Of a stretch of 64,000 nt of DNA, positions 1 through 12,500 are shown one piece after another. Each line of letters opens with the position of its first letter. The first letter of the stretch is position 1. A model generated the notes under the pieces. The model worked only from the letters and a program-made list of their open reading frames with translations. It was not told the DNA's origin and did not search any database. Source of the stretch: Rhea pennata (lineage: Eukaryota > Chordata > Aves > Rheiformes > Rheidae); the NCBI RefSeq assembly GCF_028389875.1, contig NC_084666.1:66782422-66846421 (forward strand), in the 5' to 3' direction. The translations under genes were made by a program, and so were the position numbers.

Positions 1-3000
1 TGTTAAGAAGCTTCACAAGCAAATTCAGAGATGTTATGCAGAAAACCGCAAAGCATTTCATCCTGTGCAGGTATGCTTAAACTCATGTCAAGCAAACTGT
101 GTCTCACGTACAAAGCATATGAGAAGGGTAGTACTGACCTAAACTGGTGACAGCCGTAGTAGGCAGACAAAACAATTTGTTTAAACACTCTCTTTAATAA
201 AATAAAGAGTACTTCTGTTCTAATAGATTAATTTTTAACCCATGTATCGTACAAATCAACATATATGTGAGGGAATATGTGCATGCAGATGAAGAGCGCC
301 ATATACAGGCATGCCACTGAAACACTTTGTTGATGCTGAGTTTTATGTGACAGGTACAGCTACAAAAGAGGAACTGCATATGTGCAAAGAAAGCTTTTAA
401 ATGTGTCCCTAACTACAAGAATATGATCTTACATGATTTTCTTAGCTAAAACTCTTGAATTGTTATTTAGCTTAATAGCTAAGGGTAGAAAAAAGATTTG
501 TACAGAAAGGAAGCAGACTGGCATATTAACATTTCAATATTATGTACCTTCTATTTGTTCTTTTCTAAGTTTTACTTGACCAGCCATGGGGGACAGTTGA
601 AGAACAACATGAATGAAAATGACAAAGGATGGGTGAACTGGAAGGTGAATAATTGACTCTCTTCCCCTCTCTTCTTACAGAAATAAAGATTATCGTTGTT
701 AACTAGGTTGTTTGCTGTGAAGGACCTGTGCTTCCCCTTCCCCCCCCCGCCCTGACCAAGACATCAGAATAATAACGTGTTAGAAATAAGTGTAGCTCTT
801 TATACTCTTAAATAATTTAATTTGATTAAGCCAAGGACTACTTGGCTTGAATCTGTTTTGTTTGTTTTGTTTTGTTTTTTGTTTTGGATCTCTACACACT
901 TGTTTTTATTGAATAGATGCCATTCTCAGGGAGCTTAGGCAAGACAATTCTTCAAGCAGTTCCAGCAGTTGTTTGTCTTGATGGTGCACTTTTTTTCTTG
1001 GAAAAAGCACTACTTTGAAGTCCTGGTGCAATTCTCTTGTGTGCTTTTTCTTTCTATTGTGTTGCCTCTCAACATGGAAGTGTTTTGTACTGAATAAGCT
1101 TGGCTTGTTAAACTCACGTTTTTTTCTTATGACTCCCTGTTAAAACAAACCAATGTTCCAACAATTTTATCTATGCAAAGTGCTCTTCGTTTAAGGAATA
1201 GCTTTACTATCAGCAGGCCTTGTGTCATGACTGCTTTTCAGAAGTATAGCACAAACCTCTCCTATCCATCAAGTAATGCTAACTAAGTAGGTACTTGTGG
1301 TTGCATTTTTAGAAAGGAAGACTTGAAAATGATTGGGATCCCTAGAGAATGTGTGGTAATTTCTGGAGAGAACGTGTGGAAACTTAGTTTTTTTTCTGAA
1401 GCTCTTCTGGGCTTTCAGAAAGTTCCATGATAATTTTTGCAAGTCAGTGCTTTGGAGACCTGTGGTAGGGACTGGGGATTGTTCATGCAGAAAGCAATCT
1501 GCACTGTGGAGGAGAAAAAGAAATGAAGGGCATATGGGCATATAATGAACTACATACTCTTAGCTTTATATTTGCTGGTTCCACCTTGGGTTTGTAAAAC
1601 ATATGGTTTGCCCAACAATTATTAGTCGACTGTAACTTCCTTTAACTATCTTGTCTTTTGGAGGATATCCAAATTAGAACAGAGCACTATAGCGAGCTAA
1701 TAAAGAAAGAAGACCTAGTATATCTCACCTCAGATTCCCCAGATGTTCTCAGTGAGCTGGATGAGAAGAAAGCCTACGTAATTGGAGGTCTGGTGGATCA
1801 CAATCACCACAAGGTAAATGGTGGCCACAGTTGTTCACAGCTTTTTGGAGGGAGGCAAGGTGGGGGGGGGGGAGGAGAAGAGGAGCATCTTGTTTGACGC
1901 TAGTGTTTTACCTGTGTAAACTAACAAAAATTATAAAATGTCTTTCAAAGAAGAAGACTTTCTTCGAAAAGGTTTGGAAGAAAGCAAAAAGTGTGTGGCG
2001 GTAGCAGTGACTCGTGTTCCAGAGTGCAGACATGCTGAGGCTTTTTAGCATTTTCTCTTTTCATTTTAAATATAGTAATGGAATTAATAACACTGCTCAG
2101 CTTACCGAGGGCCATATTTTCAGACAGGAGGCTTTGGTTTCTGTGCATGCAGTTGCATGTATGCTTGTATGTGCATGTGCCCAAATATAGATGAAGAACA
2201 GTAGCTGAGTCTTGAATGTTCTTTTTTAAGAAGTTTGCCTGCACAGGCAAAGTAACACGTATGCCTCAGGGATCTGGTTCTATACCTGGACATGGGATCA
2301 TGCTGTGTAGGTTTGGAGTGTTACAGAGAATGCTGCTGGGGAAATTAAAGCGCTGTTACTGCTCGTCTTTAAATATGAATCTTAAGCCTTACCAAATGAT
2401 TGCAGCAGTTAGTCTACAGTTGAAGGCTCGGAGAGAGTTAAAGCAGGTCTTTTAGATAGTTGTTATAGTATGAAGTGTTTACTTGCTTCTTATACCACTC
2501 TATCCCATCTTGGCACAGGAGTTGCTAGGTTAAAAAAACCCAAAACTTTATTCATCCTGTCAAATAATACCTAGTTGCTGCAATCTGAGTAATTTTGTAA
2601 TTAGGCACAAAATCGTCTTTCAAACAGGCTATGGCTGTCACGCTCTAGAGTTGCAGTTGCCTAAGCAGATTTTGCAGTTAAGATCATCTTGACCATACAC
2701 CACAGTGTGACATATATTTAAGGCAGTAAGTTTTCCTAAGGTAGCTCTCAAAGCATGTAGTGTCTTTCCTAGTAAATAACTTTTTTAAAGCAAGAGCATG
2801 GCAATACTGGCAAGACTGGCCAGAAAACAGATGTAGTGATCTGTATAGGCTGATTTGAAATGTGAATTTGAATTGGTTTTGTGCCTTTCCTGCAGGGAAT
2901 TACTTACAGAAGAGCAGTAGAGTTAGGAATTGGTCATGCACAACTCCCTCTTGGAAACTTTGTGAAAATGAACAGTCGGAAAGTGTTAGCAGTCAACCAT

Positions 3001-6000
3001 GGTAAGTCTTTAGATCACAGAATGATAGTATTATAGAATATATCTGCAGAATTAAACACTGAACCCTCAAAATGTGCATTACAGTGTAGATACCTTATTT
3101 TAATATTTTAGTATTTTTTTGAATCCAGTTGCTTGTGGAATAAAGTAGTTACCCTGACCTTTTAGTATATGAATAAATGTAAAGGTAACTGAGGAGGTGT
3201 CTTAGTCACTTAGAAGTGCAAACCCTATTCTGTTGACCTTTGCTGTGAGTAATTTTTGGCTTTCTTGCTATCCTGGCATTGTTTCTAGGCTTGTAGGGTA
3301 AGTAAATAAAATCTGGAATCTATCCCGTGTATTTTGTCTCATTGGAGGATAAATATATGTAGATGAATATGTTTTGACTTCTTCTGACAGGTTTATTAGG
3401 CAGCAGCTCCTTGGGTAACTCTAGCTTTAACCTCATTTGGTAGCAGCAGTGCTCCATCTGGTGGACTTTTCTTGCTGCATTTTTTTTACCTGGACTCCTG
3501 GTTCTGATTGAAGTATACAGTTATGCTTAACCTGTTCTTGAATACTCAACTCGCACACATGCTTTTAATTGTTCACATCTACTATTTGGTATTTTTCAGT
3601 GTGATTAAATGGAAGTATGTGCAAGATTAGTGCTGCTCAGAACCCTACAGGAATTTCTTTGATAGTGTGTGAGGTTTTTGTTTTTGTACTTCTTCAGGTT
3701 CTTTTATCCTGCTGTTTCAGGTTTGTTGTACAGTTGAACACGTCTCTTGAAATAACTTTGTTCTTAAAATGCCATTGGTGGATGAGGCGTGCATTTGTGA
3801 GATAAAGAGTATTTAAGCATAGCAGAGAATATACCGTGGGTTTTTTTTTATTTATTACTGTGTCACTAGAAGTAAAAAAATTACCACAGCTCTTGTATTT
3901 GTAGCATTTTTCAGATTTCTAGAACTTGATCTTTAAATGTTGCTTTATATGTATTTTATGTATTATTCATCAAAAATTATAAAAGCTGTAGCTTTCTGTT
4001 ACTGCTTTTCTGCAATAATCTTATACTGACCTCTACTGGCAACATTTTGGAGCCTGTTATCTAGAAGTCTACACTCTGCATATGATTGGATCACTTACAT
4101 TGAGACTTTCATTTGTTTGCTTTATGGTCTTGTCCATGTTTCTTGTGCCAGGTTTTTAGAGATATTTATGCACCTAATATCACCCACACAATAAAATAGC
4201 AGGTTTTTTTCCCCTACCATTTTAAAACATTTTTAAACTGCAACTGAGAGGTTCTTAACACAAACTGATTGTGTGTGTGTGTATAAGTATATAAAAATTA
4301 TGTTTATTTTTAAGGTAAATCTTGTCCTGTAGCAATATTTTGCTTAAAGATTTCAGGCAGGAAAATTAAATTGTGAAAATGTGGAGGTAGCAGCTCAGTC
4401 CTGGTAATTGTAGCAGCTACAATTAAGGCTTTGACAGATGCTGTAACCCTAGTAACATACAACCTAGTCAAAAATTACTATTTTCAGGGAAGTTACTACT
4501 TGACATGAGTGAGGTAGATAGAATCAAGCTGTCACTCAAATTGCATGTTATCAACTCTTTTGTAGGAGTGAAGGCTATTTCTACTAAGACTTTTCAAATT
4601 TGCTATGAATGCATCTACCTTGCTACTTTATGTAACACTGTAATTGCTCACCTCTTCTACTGTAATTTGGCTTTTTGGGCTCCTACAGTCAGTTCAGAAC
4701 TTAAAGCTTGCAAAGTACAATATGTGGCTCAGCAGATAAGACTGAGAGACCTACTGGGTTCCTGTGGGACTATTTTTGAGAGGTGTGAATTTGGAAAGTC
4801 CCGTAGAAGAAATTCTCCCTTAACTGCATTGTCAGTCTTTGAAGCACTTTAAGTGGTGCCCTCTGGTGGTGGGAGACAGACAGACAGCGTCATTAAACGT
4901 GAAATTTGCTCTCCCCCACAACCTCTTTAAGAACAAGTCTTCAGAAATTTCCACAGGCAGTTAGTTCAGTGCCTGAACTCTGAAATTATCATGTTAAAAT
5001 GTCATGAGGAACACGCATATGCGTTTTATATTTGGTGCTAGAGAACTAGCAGGCTTTGTGATAAGTGTGTTTTTTTTTTTTTAACTTGATCTGAAATTTT
5101 AAAACTTTAAGATCTGAGATTCATATTAAACACTGTATGCACAACACAATTGCAAGTGCTGCTGAGAGAGTTTGTTTCCTCCTGCTCTGATTTGTATCCT
5201 AAGGGTAATACTTTCTAACATATGTTATTAGTCCAGATCGCGTTCTATTCCAGCATGCAATGAAGTCTAGTAACTGTTTCCATTGCCTTTTCTGCCCTTG
5301 CTTAATATTTTTGTTGCTATTGTAGTGCATCATGGATGTCTCTCTTGTCCTGTTCAAGTTTTTCTATTTCCATCAGTTCTGTTTTTTCCACTGTGCAGAT
5401 AAAGGCGGTTTCAAAACAAAGGAGAAGATGCATACTCACTGTACTCTTTGCCTTAAGCCAATATTTTTACTACATACTGTTGCAAGTTACTGCAGAAAGT
5501 GTATTAATGTAGTCTCTGGGGAGATCATAACTTCACTGTATTTCTCAAGCAAATACCATAGTAAAATGAACAGCTATTCTAAATCACTGTCATAGATAGC
5601 AGCTGGCTGTCCAGTAAACCTGGATCCAGGAAACCTCTAGTAAATGTGACACTCTTTTCTGTAATTTGACTCTCAGTGAGTAAGAGATCCATGTACCTCC
5701 TCCCTTCCTGAATGCTTGGCTGGCTTTCTGTAAGGTGTTTTTTTTTTTTTTTTCTTCCACAGCTCCTTTGATCCTTTCTCATATGCTCTTGCTTGGCATT
5801 GAAAACGCTTGTGCTGGGTGCATTCTTTGAAGCTGGCATTCTCCAGCCCTGTTAGCACTATTCTTGTAGTTTCAAGCTTGAGGAACCTCTTCTGTGTCCC
5901 AAATTTTTCACACTAGTCTAGTTACTCACCAACCACAGTGCCTCCTCCTGCCTTTACTACTTCTGCAGGGACACAGTCATGTTGAGAGTTCTGGTACTTC

Positions 6001-6902
6001 TCAACATCACTGACTTTTAAAATTTTGGACAACTGAGATTTTTCTAAATAGGAATGTGCTGATGAAATTTGCATATAATGCAGTTTGAGGGTATTGTCAG
6101 TCAGAGGAAGTTTTGAGATGAAAGAAGAGGAGTAAGAGTGACCTGAGAACTAGTATAATGGAAACAACAAGAAATTCACTAGTTCTGAAGGAAAGCGTCA
6201 CAAAATTGGGAGACTAATGACAAGATTTTTTGCCATAGGCTCAGATTTCATCAGATGGAAATGAAAGAGAAACATAATGAGGATGTAGCAAACTTTAGGA
6301 AGGCTTTTGGCTGTCTGTATGTTACAGCTGGGGGAAGAAACAAAGTCATTGTTAAAGTGCATCCAGAACAGTATTTCTGTCAAACTTAGGAAAGCATTAG
6401 TGCCAGTATAAAAGACACTTGCGAGACTTGAAGTACTAGGAGGGACATCTTGTACTGAAGAGAAATGAATTCGAACTGGAGCAGCAGCAGAAAGGATACT
6501 AGAGTGATCAGGAGAATAGAGAGCCTATTCTACAAATGAAGACTTAAGGTGCTTGGCTTTAGACTGCAGTAGTAGCACAACTGCTTTGTCTGCTTTTGCC
6601 TATAGATTTTACTTTGAAGATGCCAAAACCAAATGCGTATAGACCCCTGTAAAGATGGATTTGGGTGTGTGTGTTCCTGTCACCAGTTCAGGTGTCTCCT
6701 GGTAGAGAAGTTGATAGTCTTTCTTGATGTTGCAGTGTTTGAGATCATCCTTGCATACCTGGAGAAGAGAGACTGGAAGGAGGCTTTTTTCAGTGTCTTG
6801 CCACAACGGAAAGGGGCTGTTCCTTTGGGAGAAGCCAATGATTCATCCAAACATTCTCCATCTGAAAAAGAAGATGGAGACACTGACTTGGAGAGCAACT
6901 AG
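1..6902 (+). CDS. TRMT10A: TRMT10A, tRNA (guanine-9-N1)-methyltransferase, 3' part (last five coding exons)
   Basis: TRMT10A methylates N1 of guanosine 9 in tRNAs, using S-adenosylmethionine and a SPOUT-type fold. Coding exons read at 1-70 (starts mid-exon at the window edge), 570-644, 1664-1813, 2896-3001 and 6736-6902, all flanked by AG/GT; stop TAG at 6900. They give about 188 residues in unbroken phase. Recognisable family blocks are [15 protein letters not shown] (exon 1), [11 protein letters not shown] (exon 2), [19 protein letters not shown] and [10 protein letters not shown] (exon 3, with the conserved Asp of the VD motif expected at the active site), [20 protein letters not shown] (exon 4) and [17 protein letters not shown] (exon 5). 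The C-terminal tail after this block is acidic and about 26 residues, against roughly 60 in the human protein as I recall it. The N-terminal basic region and promoter lie outside the window. Identity is very secure; exon edges were set by eye. Confidence 0.96.
3002..6735 (+). other. Large TRMT10A intron with CTCF-like motifs
   Basis: This 3.7 kb AT-rich intron separates the exon ending in the NH block from the terminal exon. It has a short (GT)n at about 4270 and a GACA run at about 4880. Three sites resemble the core of the CTCF motif: CATCTGGTGG at 3455, CCTCTACTGGC at 4030 and GCCCTCTGGTGG at 4858. Short ORFs such as the one at 4505-4852 match nothing I know and are probably chance. Confidence 0.4.
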
Positions 6903-7145
6903 GCTTCAGGATGAGATGAGAAAAATGAGATACGCTGTTCACGGAATAAAGTTGGGACACAAAGTAGTTAAACCCTGAAGACTGTCTGCTGCCCTTGTGA
7001 TACTGAATTGTCTCAGTGCTTAGCAGTTACATAATGGCCCAGAACTGTTGATGGACAGAAAGGGTAAAGATAAATGCTACTTTTACCCTGAGACTTCAAT
7101 ATGAGTAGCTTTTTTAAAAAATAAATTAATGGCAGAAATTATTTT
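6903..7145 (+). terminator. TRMT10A: TRMT10A 3' UTR with two poly(A) signals
   Basis: AATAAA hexamers lie at 6945-6950, only 43 nt after the stop codon, and at 7120-7125 at the end of an A-rich run. Either could end the transcript; the second gives a more normal 3' UTR length. No transcript evidence is available here. Confidence 0.5.
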
Positions 7146-9545
7146 GTTTCCCACGGAAGCTATTTTATTTATATTTGTTTTGAGTTTTGTTATATTTGTG
7201 AAGTTGAATGTATTCCCAAAAGTCTAAAGTGTGCATTTTTTATCCATTTCTACTCTGATGTGTCTTAAAAGCAGTGTACAGTAGGAGTTCATATGACCTC
7301 ATGTCCTGTACCAGTAGTACCTGTTGCAAAATGTGTATGACCACTCAAAGAAAAAACAAAATTTCTACTTTTCCTGAGGATCTCAACGGATAATTGCAAG
7401 CAACTGAGCTCCCTTTTTCAGCTGAGCCATACTGACTGATTTATATACCTGTGTTCAGCTGATTGGGGTTACTAGATGAAATATGAATGTGGAGCTAAGC
7501 CAGTATTCTGCACGTTAGTTCAAGTGGGATGAGTGTCTGCACATGTGCAAATTTTGTGGCTTGGTTGGCCCATAGTGCTTATTATATTGAGGTGGCTCAA
7601 TTACTTTTGATTATCTATTACAACTTAGCAAAAACATATCCTGCAGTCTCAAAACAGTACCAGAAGACTGCTCAAGAATACCAGTGACTTGCAAGCTGCT
7701 TATTCAGTTTTAATATACCCGTATACTACATGTTACGTTGTCTGTCAAATATTTTTCCTTTGGGGGAGGGTGAAGTAATCTCTTTTTCAGTCTTGACTGG
7801 AAGCTCTGATCCAAATACTTTTTAATGGACTTCAGTACTTTTGCAAAGTAATGAAATGGATATCTTGGCAAGTGTGGCTTTATCTCACACCTGCAAGCCT
7901 GTCTCATGCCTTTCTTTTGTACGGACTAGCCAGGAAGCTGCAGTAAATGTACTGGATTGTGAATAAGCATACACTGAATCTAAGTTGACTGAAGCAGCTT
8001 GCACACAGGCTGGCTGAAGAGTTTAAAACCAAATCACGATAATTGTTCATCTCTTCTTACTTAGAATCAAGAGGGTGCTATAAATATGTATCTGTATATG
8101 GCTTGTATCTATTTCTAATCCTCTCTCTATTCCTGCTTTCAAATTTAAAACAGAAGTGGGGTCTATTTGGGTATTTGCATGGTCTGTAAAGGGCTGGCAA
8201 AAAACTAGTCATGACTTTTTATACCCAGTGCATGCTACCTCCTGTGCTTTTTAAATAACTGCTGAAAAGTTTCATCTGTTAGGAGCATGGACTGCAGATT
8301 AGTTTTTTTGTTAGGCTATGCAAGAGTGATTGCTTTTGTTGCAGAAACTAGATCACCTTTGGCACAAAAGAACAGCTGTTTTTATTTCTTCAGCAAAAGC
8401 AAGTGCAAGGGTACCAACTGTTTATTACACTAATTCTCTGATAATAAATGTGTAAAGCAATTAAGTTACAAAGAGTTACACCTTTAGAGCTGAGGTATTG
8501 CATGCATGTTCATGCACATAGCACCTATTAAACCTGATCTTCGAATCTTCAGCCACTGTAAGTTTTTGTTTTGAGTATTCTTAAATGCGCCTCTGCCACA
8601 GGCTTGAGAGTGTAAGAGAAGGTCACATAAGCAAACTGGAGACTTGTGGAGACATTCGGATAAGGTCCAAAGAAGTATTATGGAATTGTTTTATTGACAA
8701 AGCATTCTTGCCATGTGAAGGAAGTGTGTTACGGCTTAAAACACAACCTTTCTTGCATAGTCACTAGTGAAATTAGTGATAAAAATCAGGTAAATCAGAC
8801 ACCTACTTGCACGTGCACACGTGTTTTTTTTTTTTTTTAATCAAGCTCCGATGGGCTTCCAGTTCAAGGTTTAACTTCTTGGATAAATTTGAAGCAGATT
8901 TCTGTCTTTGCTTTAATTTACAGAATATATGAATGACTGCAAGTGGTTGAGTTACTGGGTTGAGTGCCACCTGAGTTACCTTCAGTATCGTGACTGGTTA
9001 AACCAGATATATACCAGTGATTTCAAGTGAACACATAACTGCAAATCAACATAGCTGTGTCTTAGTAGAGGTCTTGTATCACAGTTAATTCAGGAGCCAA
9101 TAGCCTGTGGTACCTGTGAGCAAAGACAGCATGCAGGCAAAGTGTAAATGGCACAAAGCAGGCAGGAGCTGTGGCATTCTGAGAGACCCGTGCAAGAAGC
9201 AGCAGTTCCCACCAAGTTCTGAAGTCAGTTGGACTCCAGTGACTTCTACAAGGCAAGATAGTACTGATTGAGAGCATCTCTTGGTTCCTGCTTACTGTCT
9301 TCTGACACATTTAACCTCAAATCAAGAACAAAATCAAGAGAAGGGAAAAATACACTGGCGTGCTGCTCTTGGAAGGCTGCTAGCGTAACTCTGGGAGATC
9401 ACAGTAGCTTCATCACTCGCAGTTGCTTTTTCGTACGCATCACATGTCTATATCATCTGGTGTTAATGTTTCTCTCATTTGAGCCTTTAGTCAATAATTT
9501 ACATTGCTGCTGTTGCTTACCTTTTCTCTGTTCATGTTAACCTAA
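7146..9545. other. Intergenic, between convergent TRMT10A and C4orf17-like gene
   Basis: AT-rich sequence with no exon I can support. The reverse complement of AATAAA occurs around 8690 (within TTTTATT) and at a few other places, so part of the region may be 3' UTR of the - strand gene whose stop codon is at 9546. An E-box-rich spot (cacgtgcacacgtg) lies at about 8810, next to a T run. Confidence 0.45.
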
Positions 9546-12500
9546 TCAGGTCACAGTAGGCTGCAGTTCATGCGTGTTGTCATGAATTCTGTATGGGATG
9601 CTGTTCTCAGGATGTGTTAGCTGGTGAAATGAAGTATTAAGCTGATGTAGACTGATGTTTTCAATGTGATGCAGTTGTTCGTCCCGCAGTCTCTTACGGG
9701 AAAGACCTGTTCTTGGTTGACCTGGACTCATACCAATCGAATTTCTATCCCTTTTTTTTAAAGATTTAAAAACTTGACTGTTCATAGGTGGAATCACCAG
9801 CACTAAACATTATTATACTACAATAGAGTTGTAATTTGCTTTCAGGCATCAGACTGGAGCCGTGCAGAAGTCCATAAGGAGAAGCGACATTTCAAAAAAA
9901 AGCCATTTTGGGGGGGGGGGAAGAAAAAAAAAAGCCATTCTGATAATGTAGAGTTGGTGATGAAAATAGTTGAATAAGCTGGGGCACGTGAAAATGACCC
10001 CAGCCATTAGATCAAGTACAAGAAACTGAAAACAGTTTGTGAAGGTCCAGGAGAGTAGCTTGTAAAAGCAAGAGGGCTTGTACAGGATTTTTTTCCATAG
10101 CTAGGTCAAAATGATCAACTAACCTTTGATTGCAGCACTAAAACACGAAGACCACCAGACCCTGCCAGAACTTCACAGTCCGTCATGACAGACCAAGAAG
10201 GTACTCTTCACGTATTTCCGGTGTCTTACTGCAGCATAAAAGTGGAGGTATGTTCTCAAGGATGGTAGGGTGGCCTACCGGTTGCTGACGCTCCCGGTAA
10301 GAACATCCTAAGTGCTATTGACGTGCAGTATTTCACTCTGGTGTGCGCTCTGTGCTCCCTTATTTTCCCCTAAATGCCCCTGGCTGCCTCTGTGAAGAAG
10401 GGCACGGAATTCCCAGCTAGTACCTGTTACCTTTACGTAACCAAAAATCTGAATGTATTGTGGAATTTGTGAGAAGTCCTGGGAGCTACTAGTGTCCCAG
10501 GTCAGAGGGAAATAAATCCACAGGAAGAGGCAAGTACTAGGTCTAGTTTGAATGCAGTGAACTTGTTAAATAACTGGCTGCTTAATGGGGCAGAAGTTAA
10601 ATATGGCTGTACAGAATAACGCTTTCTGTAGCTAAAGATATGAAATAATTGAAACTTCATTAGTTTAAATTTGCTGTTAAGGTCACATTGCAGTTGTTGT
10701 AAGGCAGAGTCTATATATACATGAATCATCTCCTGCTGTCTTACAGTACATTTTGTGTTCTCCTTTTAGTATTTTTAATTTATTCTTATTTTGATGTAGG
10801 AAATACTTCTATTATATTTTTTTTGTCTGTAGTTTCGCATAAAACTGGTAGTGAGGGTTGGGGAAGATGATTGAACCCTGATTGAATTGTGCAGTGTGGG
10901 TGTGTGACATGATTTGTTTTCTTTTGAGGATACTTTAAGTATTAGTATGTTTCTTCTAGCTTCCTTTTGTCATCAGATAAGTAAAACATTATTTTGGTTC
11001 TGTCTATAGTGAATAAGTTATAGCAGAGTTGCCAATAGTCAATGTTATTCTTAGAATTTTTTTCCCTTTTTCTTAACTGCTTACTGACATTAAATTGCTA
11101 CGTAGCTAGCTGAACTTGGCTCCTCTTTTTCCCTGAAAGCTCCGAAAACTTGCCCATATTTAGTAATTATGGTGATATGTCTAGCTCTTGGTCATTTGTG
11201 TTTAACACACATTACAAGGAGTTTACGTATTTATTGCATAGGCCAGACCTCCAGTAACAGGGTAATCTCTCTGAAGAGGGATAGAATATAAATTCTTACA
11301 GAGGAATAGTGGATAGCAACTTGAGCACTTCATGAAGCATTTAGAAATACATGGCCTGGGTGCATACCTGTTTAAATTAGTTTACTATCTGAATCTCAGT
11401 AAGAGCAGACATCATAAAGACTGCAGACTCCCAGCTGTTGCTGGTGGGAACAAATGATAGTTCAGAAGATGGGCCATCTAGTTTTATTACAGGACAAAGA
11501 AATGCAGCTGCCTCACTAGAATAGCCTTAGGAGAATCTCCATTACTCTTTATCCTGATGTTTTTGTAAGGATCTGCTTCTGCTTCTCTTGTTTGAGAATC
11601 CAGGTCATGGATAGAGCAGGCTGATGGGATCAGGGAGGGACTCAGAGGACATGTGCACGACTGTCTTTAAACTTAGGAAGAAAATTTGACTTGGCAACAT
11701 TTTTTTAGGGAATGTCAAAATTCAGACCGAATTGACAGGCTACTGTATAGCTGAAACACTTTCCAAGACACGTGACTTCAGATCCACACATTGAACACAT
11801 TCTTACCCTTCCTCTAGTAAGAAGGGGGAAGAGCTCTTTGGGGAGCTTTGTTTTGAGGTTTCCAGCAAATGCAGTAACAGGTGTTTTGGGAAAGGAAATG
11901 ACTGATGCAATTGACTGTAACTGTCCTTGCAAACTGTCCCACTTCTGGCTCTAACGTGTTTGCTCAGTAGCTTGTCACCATCATGAAGGAAATGTAACCA
12001 TGCTATTGAAAGGCTTTTTTAACACTGTTACTGTCCTTTTGGTTCTGTTCAGTAATGAGTCTCTAGGGCCTCAGAGACATTATTAAGGTTTTCAGGCTTA
12101 GCTAACACAGCATAATGCTGAGACACGACTGATAAAAGCTCACGACAGAGATCTGTGTGGGATTAAGGCAATCTGGATATGGCCCAGAAGCACACACAAG
12201 TCATTACCACAGTTTGGTTAATCCATAGTCACTCAGCTCTCTTGCCCTATTGTTTGATTTTGCTACTGTGCTTTCCAGCTCACTTTATAGTGTTTACTCT
12301 TAAGACACATGGGAAATTTCAAAATATTGTCAAAATGAAGGAGATGCATCTTGTAGCAGAACAATGTTTGTCAGTTCCCCTCACTCCTGTCCCATTTGCC
12401 ATGACCTGCAGGCTAGTACTCTTGCACTGCTATACAAATTACCTATATGGGAAATTGATGCTCACTTGCATTGTTTTATGTAAATAAGTTGGCAAGTGTA

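Noticed and set aside
9892-9937. Repeated A-run plus gccatt flanking a G11 run
   Set aside because: It is too short and low in complexity to call anything but simple-sequence slippage.
11771-11965. Open - strand frame with a GTAAGA donor, first considered as a C4orf17-like exon
   Set aside because: Its end phase does not fit the terminal exon, while the exon at 14004-14058 joins the terminal exon directly in phase. The acceptor is also poor.
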